A stretch of 64,000 bases of DNA from Acanthosepion pharaonis (taxonomy: Eukaryota; Mollusca; Cephalopoda; Sepiida; Sepiidae). The stretch is from assembly GCA_903632075.3 (NCBI GenBank), contig CAHIKZ030003464.1, forward strand, positions 124,001 to 188,000. The letters are read 5' to 3'. The notes beneath the pieces were generated by a model. The model did no database searches. It was given only the letters and a program-made list of their open reading frames with translations, and was not told the origin of the DNA. Below, piece by piece: positions 58,536-64,000 of the stretch (position 1 is the stretch's first letter; every line of letters starts with the position of its first letter). The translations under genes and the position numbers were made by a program.

Positions 58536-58647
58536 TTGGGATACCCAGGGTGATTTTACCACACCTCACCCACTGCCTGTTGTCAAAGTAAAATTGTATA
58601 CAGAAAGCTCCAAAGTGCTGAGTTTAGAAGACCGAGAACTAGGCAAA
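58536..58647 (+). CDS. CADPS: Internal exon of calcium-dependent secretion activator (CAPS), C2-domain region
   Basis: What is seen: an acceptor TTTTTTTCTTTTCAG ends at 58535. There is then one base that completes a codon, 37 codons starting 'WDTQGDFTTPHPLPVVKVKL' and ending 'LSLEDRELGK', then a donor GTAAGA at 58648. The upstream intron is phase 2 and the downstream intron phase 0. What is known: CAPS is a cytosolic and vesicle-associated priming factor for dense-core vesicle exocytosis, with C2, PH and MUN domains. It binds phosphoinositides and SNAREs. I recognise the peptide as very close to the start of the CAPS C2 region in animals. What is inferred: the flanking tens of kilobases are introns of this gene, because no other exon is seen. 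The exon carries no frameshift or stop. The 45-bp pyrimidine minisatellite lies just upstream, and an RT fragment lies 160 bp downstream. Confidence 0.85.
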
Positions 58648-58809
58648 GTAAGACTCTATTACTTTCTTTTGTATTTTTCACTTTTTATTACATGTTCAAT
58701 ATAAATATATAGGATTTATAAAGTCTATGTTAAATCTTGTGAATATTCTTGATCTTACTACTATTAGATTTATTTTTATGAATTCATATAGAAATATTAA
58801 AATAAAATT

Positions 58810-59267
58810 ATTTTTTGTGCTGTGGCTCTAGATATCTTGAATGTGTTCAACAAGGTTTGGCATGTTGGCCTTCTCTACAAGGGCTATAGTATCCCTGGAT
58901 GAATATTTGGCTTAATCCAATTGTTTCTAAGAAATCATATTGTGTTGTGTTGAACAGACACACTTCTAGTTCATTTCAAATTAATGTAGGTGTCTCCTAG
59001 GGCTCTATTCTTAGACCTATGTTGTTAGTTAGCTTCATCAATGACCTTCCCAATGTCATCATTTCCCAACAAAGGATTTATGCTGATGACACAGTAATTT
59101 ATTACTGTTTTAGTAGAAAATCCAACAGATTCAACAAAGCAAAACTGGCAACTGTTCTTGAAAAGTACATCCAATCAGTGGTTAACTGGGGCAAGAAATG
59201 GCTTGTAAATTTTAACATCTTCAAAACAAAACTACTTTCATTTAATCCCCACTTGGGGATTAAATGA
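58810..59267 (+). pseudogene. Non-LTR reverse transcriptase fragment with YADD motif
   Basis: The plus strand shows a 'VWHVGLLYKGYSI'-like motif, a frame-shifted 'GVS.GSIL.PML' motif, then an open 82-codon piece at 59019-59267. That piece reads 'FINDLPNVIISQQRIYADDT', with the catalytic Tyr-Ala-Asp-Asp of RT palm motif, then 'VNWGKKWLVNFNIFKTKLLSF'. This is the middle of the RT domain upstream of the region preserved in the A and B copies. It is truncated at both sides. It lies in the intron after the CADPS exon, in the sense orientation. Confidence 0.85.
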
Positions 59268-59279
59268 TTAAAAAAAAAA

Positions 59280-59710
59280 AATTGATTTATTGAAATTTTT
59301 CTAAATCCTTATAAGTGTCATTAAATCCCTGGAAATAGATTTCTTTGCTATTCAAATTCATATTTAAAGCAGAAAATTTCTCATCTAATTGATTTAATTT
59401 CTGTTTGAATTCATGGGATGAGGATTTATTATTATTTACACTATTTACACTTTGATTATTGGAGCAGAGAGTGCAGACTCCATGGAAACAGGGTCAGCAA
59501 TAACTAAACAGTACTAAATAAGAACAAGATGAGATATTCCTAGACAGGTATAGCAAAACGAGAACAATTTACCCCATTGATTAAATAAAGGATGCAGTTT
59601 GAAATTTTCTGAAGGTTACTTGGGTCAACAAACACCTGATGAAGGCTAGATGACATAATGACTGAAACATTGTGATAATAATGACAAAGATGAAGACTAA
59701 TTGACTTAAT
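59280..59710 (+). mobile_element. Composite element: inverted Penelope 5' piece, SINE body, Penelope terminal repeat (copy 1)
   Basis: 59280-59460 read on the minus strand gives a coiled-coil-like peptide containing 'SSSHEFKQKLNQLDEKFSAL', followed outward by the start of a terminal repeat. From about 59470 the body shared with the two other copies appears (CCATGGAAACAGGGTCAGC, AATAACTAAACAGTACTAAA). It ends in the Penelope-type segment CACCTGATGAAGGCTAG, TGACTGAAACATTGTGATAA and GACAAAGATGAAGAC. The tRNA-like head is deleted in this copy. Confidence 0.65.
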
Positions 59711-61570
59711 TATTACTAAGTTTTTTTTAACTAAGTTTTGGTGTACTGTATAAATTTTGAAAGTAAAATAAAATTACATTAATATTATCATTGTTATTAA
59801 GATGTTCTGATAGATAATCTAGATCTTAATGGAAATCTATGCAAGAAAGAAATATATCCAATTACCATTTCCCCATTATGGGGATTATTATATACATGAT
59901 ATAGTAACATCTTAATCCATGGCTGGAAAAGAATAGTTGAAAAAAAAAAGAATGACAAACATAAATTGTTCTCAAAGAGATTTTTATACTTCTAAGTCAT
60001 GCATGAAATTATATACAAATATTTACATGTAATCCACATAGAAAAACTATAACCCATGTATACAACAAGAATCAATGTGTAGGAGACATAGTCTTACTTG
60101 TAATAATTCTTAACAGGAATTCAAAATGCTGGAGGATTCTTCTATATTTCTGGTGAAGTCATAATTTTCACAATGGGGGGAAAAAGGCAAGGTCATGTGG
60201 TGTAGGTCATATTTATATTTCCCAATGGGAATTAGAGCAGGTTGGATTTATTTCTATGTCTTTGCTGAGGACATTTCTCAATAGGGAAAATGGCAAGTCA
60301 TGTGTATTTCCCAACAGGAAAACTGCAAACTGGAAGTATTTTCTATTTTTCTATTTATTTCCCAATGAGAAAATGGCACAATGGGCTTATGTGCTACCCT
60401 ATGGGCAGCTGGTCAGGCAGGCCATTTTACCATGCCCGTGTTTGGCTTCAGGCAGCTAACAAACAACTGACCACTTTCATCACTCCATGAACTGATGTAG
60501 TTCAACAGCCATCATGTAGCTCTCAAGAATTCATCTCAACCAAAGGGAGATAATTGCCTTTTTCAGTCTTGATTTTCTTATTTTTTTTCCTCTTAGTGTC
60601 CAGTTTCCTTTTCTACTATTGAGCAAATCTATAGCAAAAGCAGCTTTTTCTTATTTACTAGCTGAAAACCTGCCCTATGAGCAGGATTTTAAACTTTGGA
60701 CCCAATAAGAGATCATGCAGTTGAACTATATATTTACTGAATTGTATATTAAAATTACTTACTTAAAATTAGTCACTTTTAAAGTCTCTTAAATTTAAAT
60801 ATCTGAGGTTAGTTCTAAAAAGGATTTTAAGAACCTGACTGACTATGAATTTATCTGTTGAACTTTTTATTACATTTTTTAAATGCAGGCTTAGCATCAA
60901 ACTCTTTTCTGTGAAGATACCTCCTGATGCCAATTTTTCACACTACAAATATCAATACAGAAACAATTTTCTCAAATATTGATTTTCTAATGACTTTGAT
61001 TTCTGGTTAGGAAATTTCCTGCTAGGTATTTTTACTATACATTTATGCAAAAAGATAAAAATTTGGTTTAGCTAATCTGACAGACATAAAGCAAGGGTTG
61101 GTTTTAGCATGATACTTACATTGTAAATTGGTTAAAAAGTTGGTTTTGGAATTTTCAAAAAATTAAATTTTTAAAGCATGTTCTTGAGGCCTATTAGTAA
61201 TTGCAGAAAATTTGGTGGATATAGATCAAACTGTCCTTGAGTTATGTGACGAGACAGAAGCATAAGAAAAATAACATTTTGGGAATTATTTACACTTATA
61301 TATATTGTGGATTCTTACCCTCCTCTTATAAAGTTGTCTAAAGATCATTTGACCATAAAACTCTGGTTACAGCTAGGGCCATCCTTTCATCAGAATTAAT
61401 GTTGTCAGGCGTTTTCTGCTCTGTCTAGGCAACTTAGTCTTTGAGCACTTAGTAGGTAAGTTTGCCTTTAGGCCTTTTTTTTTTTTCAGTATTGTTGTTT
61501 TTGTTTGAGACTTTATCTGGATAAGGGTTTTAGGTCTGTTGGTTCTATCATCGATTTTGTTTTTTCTTTA
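59711..61570. other. No gene recognised; contains a near-palindromic repeat set at 60167-60372
   Basis: AT-rich intronic DNA. Two overlapping short frames near 60256-60490 are produced by the near-palindromic repeats and are not supported as coding. Confidence 0.5.
60167..60372. repeat. Five near-palindromic TTTCCCAATGGGAAA-like copies
   Basis: Copies begin at about 60167, 60218, 60274, 60307 and 60358; three of the four steps are about 51-56 bp. Several are followed by ATGGCA. Each could form a small hairpin. Confidence 0.65.
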
Positions 61571-61600
61571 ATATATATATATATATGCGCACACACACAT
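61571..61600. repeat. Compound (AT)n-(CA)n microsatellite
   Basis: A short AT run followed by GCGC and a CA run. Confidence 0.9.
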
Positions 61601-61669
61601 ACCTTGTTATCTATACCACTCAAAAAAGGCTTTGTCCAAGAACTTATAATTTTCTGCTTTTATCTTGAT

Positions 61670-62110
61670 GTTGAAGGATTATTTACACTATTTACATTTG
61701 GACTATTGTTCTCATCTTTGTTGTTGTTATCACGTTTCAGTTGTTATGTCCTCCGATCTTCATCAGGTGTATATTGATTTGGGTGACCTAAAGGGGTCCT
61801 ACGAGACAATAGCTTAGTTGATTAAAGTATTAGTTCATGAATTTGGTTACATAGTAATTGTGAGTTCGATCCCTGGAACGGGTAGTTTATACATGGACTC
61901 AGTGGAAACAGGCAAGCAATAACTGAGCAGTACTAAAAGCAGAATGAGGTGAGATAACCCCAGACATGCACAGCGGAACAAGAAAAATCCATTCCTGTCA
62001 ATTAAATTAAAATTACCCAAATAAACAGACATCTGAAGAAGGTCAAAGAGCACACCAGCTGAAATGTTGTCATGACGACAACAAAGATGAAAACATGTCT
62101 AACTGTAAAT
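61670..62110 (+). mobile_element. Composite element: tRNA-like head, SINE body, flanking inverted Penelope terminal repeats (copy 2)
   Basis: 61680-61790 is a minus-oriented Penelope-type terminal repeat (GACTATTGTTCTCATCTTTG, CTTCATCAGG). At 61797 a tRNA-like head begins: ATAGCTTAGTTGATTAAAG as A box, GAGTTCGATCCCTGG at 61863 as B box. The body (ACTCAGTGGAAACAGGC, AATAACTGAGCAGTACTAAA, AGACATGCACAG) follows. The plus-oriented terminal repeat (CATCTGAAGAAGGTC, CAGCTGAAATGTTGT, ACAACAAAGATGAAAAC) ends near 62100. The left and right repeats are inverted relative to each other. Confidence 0.75.
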
Positions 62111-62325
62111 AAGACTTATCAATTTAATTCTGGATTAAGGGTAATGAAATAAAGTAAAAGAAAAAAATAAAAGAAAAAGATGGACTAACTTTGACATTGA
62201 ATGAACTAGCAAGATTTGAAATGTTATTAAATCAGCTAATCTAGCATAATCCATTTATAGAATTCATTGCGAATTGCAAATCAGAGATTGCAACATCAAA
62301 CATGTGCAGAAATTTAAATGTGCTT
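62111..62325. other. AT-rich spacer, nothing recognised
   Basis: No supported feature. Confidence 0.5.
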
Positions 62326-62329
62326 TAAC

Positions 62330-62900
62330 AGAGGATGGAAGGCATGACACTGAGGTCTGAGGTGAATTGGGATAGCCAAAGATGCATTTGAAAAGCTAAG
62401 CAGAGTACTAAGCAATAGAAAAACTTTGTTAAAAACAAGGAAATGAGTATTAAACTGTTGTAAGATATCTGTCCTCTTGCTGGGCAATCTCCTCAAAGAT
62501 GAAGAAGAGACTTGAAGCAACAAATATATTTCTACAGAAGGATGCTAAGGACACCATGGACCGAACATGTAAGCAACAACAAAGAGAAAATGGAAACAAA
62601 AAGAAAACTTATACTTAACATCAGGAAGAGACAGTTGTGGTTTCTGGAGCACATAATGAGGAAAGAGGACTTAGAAAATCTGATACTCACAGGACAGATT
62701 GAGAGCAAGAGTGACAGAGGAAAACAACACATAACATAATTAGTAAGCTTGAGTAAATGGATGACAGAACAGGGTTTAGGAGAAATAACAAAGATAAAAT
62801 TTATTAAGAGCTGCAAAGAACAGGAAGTTGTGGAGAACCATGATCGCCAACGTCATGAGGAGACATGGCATATAAAGAAGAACAATATAATTATTTGCAA
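62330..62900 (+). pseudogene. Non-LTR retrotransposon ORF2 C-terminus
   Basis: The plus strand encodes 'IAKDAFEKLSRVLSNRKTLL', then, with frame changes, 'ISVLLLG', 'YRRMLRTPWTEHVSNN', 'RKRQLWFLEHIMRKEDLENL' and 'LTGQIESKSDRGKQ', and a terminal block corresponding to 'EWM.EQGLGEI...LWRTMIAN'. This is the region after the RT domain in RTE/CR1-like endonuclease-RT proteins. It is the best copy of family D in the window. The 75-codon open piece at 62512-62739 is part of it. It is not complete. Confidence 0.85.
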
Positions 62901-63599
62901 ATGCTAATTATCACTAAACTTTATTATTATTAATGTATCATCACTGGTATGTATGCTCTTTTATTAGCTTTCCTGAAAGAAGTGTATGGACAGATCAGGG
63001 GAGACCACTCTGTAATTAACAGTTAATAAATTTACAGTTATATTCCTTTAAAAAACTACCTTTTTTTTTTCTTTGACAGTTTATAATTAAGAATTCAATT
63101 TACTTGTATACCAGTGGCCTGAATAGATTGAAAATTGCCTTATTCTCTAAGATAATATTGCATTCATAAAAATTACCATTTCTGTTGTGTTATAGCAAAC
63201 AAACAGAAATCAGGTCATCATAAAAAATAATTTCTTAGTAAAAGTGAAAGCGAACCAATACCGGAAAGCATTTGCCTATCAAGTAGATTTTTGTTTCAAA
63301 ATATGCAGCAATTCATCTTTTGTAATACATAAGTAAATATTATAATGCAGATGACATTTACTGAAACAGTTTTGACTGATTTAACAATGTCAACTTTTAT
63401 ATCAAGGAATTAAATATTTTTTAATGAGTGTATATTGACATTTGTACAAACTGAATAGTTCTTCCTCTCCTGAAAAGTTTTCTGCCCGAATAAAACTACT
63501 CAAGAACAGATACTAAATACTTTGAACCCCTACCAGTCTCGGATACAATATAGATTAATATATGATTATCTCAAAATTACTGTCTGGATTTCTGAGATG
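62901..63599. other. No recognised feature
   Basis: AT-rich intronic DNA. No exon is supported. Confidence 0.5.
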
Positions 63600-63935
63600 A
63601 GGAATTATCATTATTTACGTGTGGACTATTGTTCTCATCTTTGTTGTTGTTGTTAGTTATCACAATGTTTCAACTGTTCCTCTGGCCTTCATCAGGTACC
63701 TATTGATCAAGATAATTTCTGAAAATTTTAGACTGAATTTTCAACGACTGGGGTAGATTTTTTCTCATTCCACTGACCATGTCTAGGGATATTTCATCTA
63801 ATTCTTATTTAGTACTGCTTAGTTATTGCTTGCCCCATTTCTACTGTGTCTAAATACACACTGCTCAGTCAAGCGATTGAACTCATAATTCATGAACCGA
63901 TGCTTTAATCCACTTGTCTATTGTCGTGTAGGATG
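63600..63935 (-). mobile_element. Composite tRNA-head/Penelope-tail element, minus strand (copy 3)
   Basis: Read on the minus strand from 63933: TCCTACACGACAATAGAC and GTGGATTAAAGCATCGGTTC (tRNA-like head), ATGAGTTCAATCGC (B box region), then the body AGAAATGGGGCAAGCAATAA, CTAAGCAGTACTAAATAAG and CCCTAGACATGGTCAGTGG. It then has the Penelope-type tail ACCTGATGAAGGCCAGAGG, CAGTTGAAACATTGTGATAA and AACAAAGATGAGAACAATAG. Its tail is not inverted-flanked on the head side, so the head-body-tail order itself defines the family. Confidence 0.75.
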
Positions 63936-64000
63936 ATTCTGAGTAGAGATCTTCAAATTTTAAATCTAGCTTTATTTTTTTATATATTTTTAAGTACATG

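Noticed and set aside
59019..59267. Active reverse transcriptase
   Set aside because: The YADD motif is intact, but the upstream RT motifs are out of frame and the rest of the element is missing.

Overview
The window looks like intronic DNA of a large, AT-rich, repeat-laden animal genome, most likely a cephalopod or another mollusc. That placement is an inference from the mix of non-LTR reverse-transcriptase remnants, tRNA-head SINEs, Penelope-like elements, mariner remnants and abundant (TA)n tracts. There is no prokaryotic gene organisation. I recognise one host coding segment: a 112-bp plus-strand exon at 58536-58647 with clean splice sites. Its 37 codons look like the C2-domain region of calcium-dependent secretion activator (CADPS/CAPS). 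If so, most of the window is CADPS intron.

Layout. 1-7250: AT-rich intronic DNA with many (TA)n/(TC)n/(CA)n microsatellites and decayed LINE tails on both strands. 7280-32430: the dominant feature. A 5'-truncated LINE ('family A' here) supplies the C-terminal ORF2 codons at 7280-7880. Its 3' UTR has then been amplified into an approximately 24.5-kb array of about 200 units of about 119-120 bp, and the element finishes with a normal 3' end and poly(A) at 32415-32430. The whole satellite therefore sits between the last codons and the poly(A) tail of a single retrotransposon copy. 32655-35130: an inverted copy of the same LINE tail, a SINE and unclassified DNA. 35133-38745: a broken mariner, then a minus-strand Penelope-like element (RT plus GIY-YIG) interrupted by a second Penelope fragment with a 16-bp target-site duplication. 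39745-46620: nested LINE 'family B' remnants and SINEs, including a SINE with a 5S rRNA head. 46860-54975: DNA-transposon relics (mariner, a TTAA-flanked piggyBac-like MITE, other inverted repeats) and SINEs. 55290-57300: LINE tails and a second 5S-derived SINE. 57495-58225: a 45-bp pyrimidine-rich minisatellite about 310 bp upstream of the CADPS exon. 58810-64000: an RT fragment, three copies of a composite element joining a tRNA-like head to a Penelope-like terminal repeat, and a LINE ORF2 C-terminus.

Functionally nothing in the window forms a working gene set apart from the single exon. The transposon ORFs carry stops, frameshifts or deletions. The long open frames in the 8-32 kb array and in the 57-58 kb minisatellite are by-products of repeat periods that are (or are close to) multiples of three. 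The points most worth following up are how a LINE 3' UTR became a 24-kb satellite inside one element, and what a UCUU-rich RNA of that size does in the nascent CADPS transcript.
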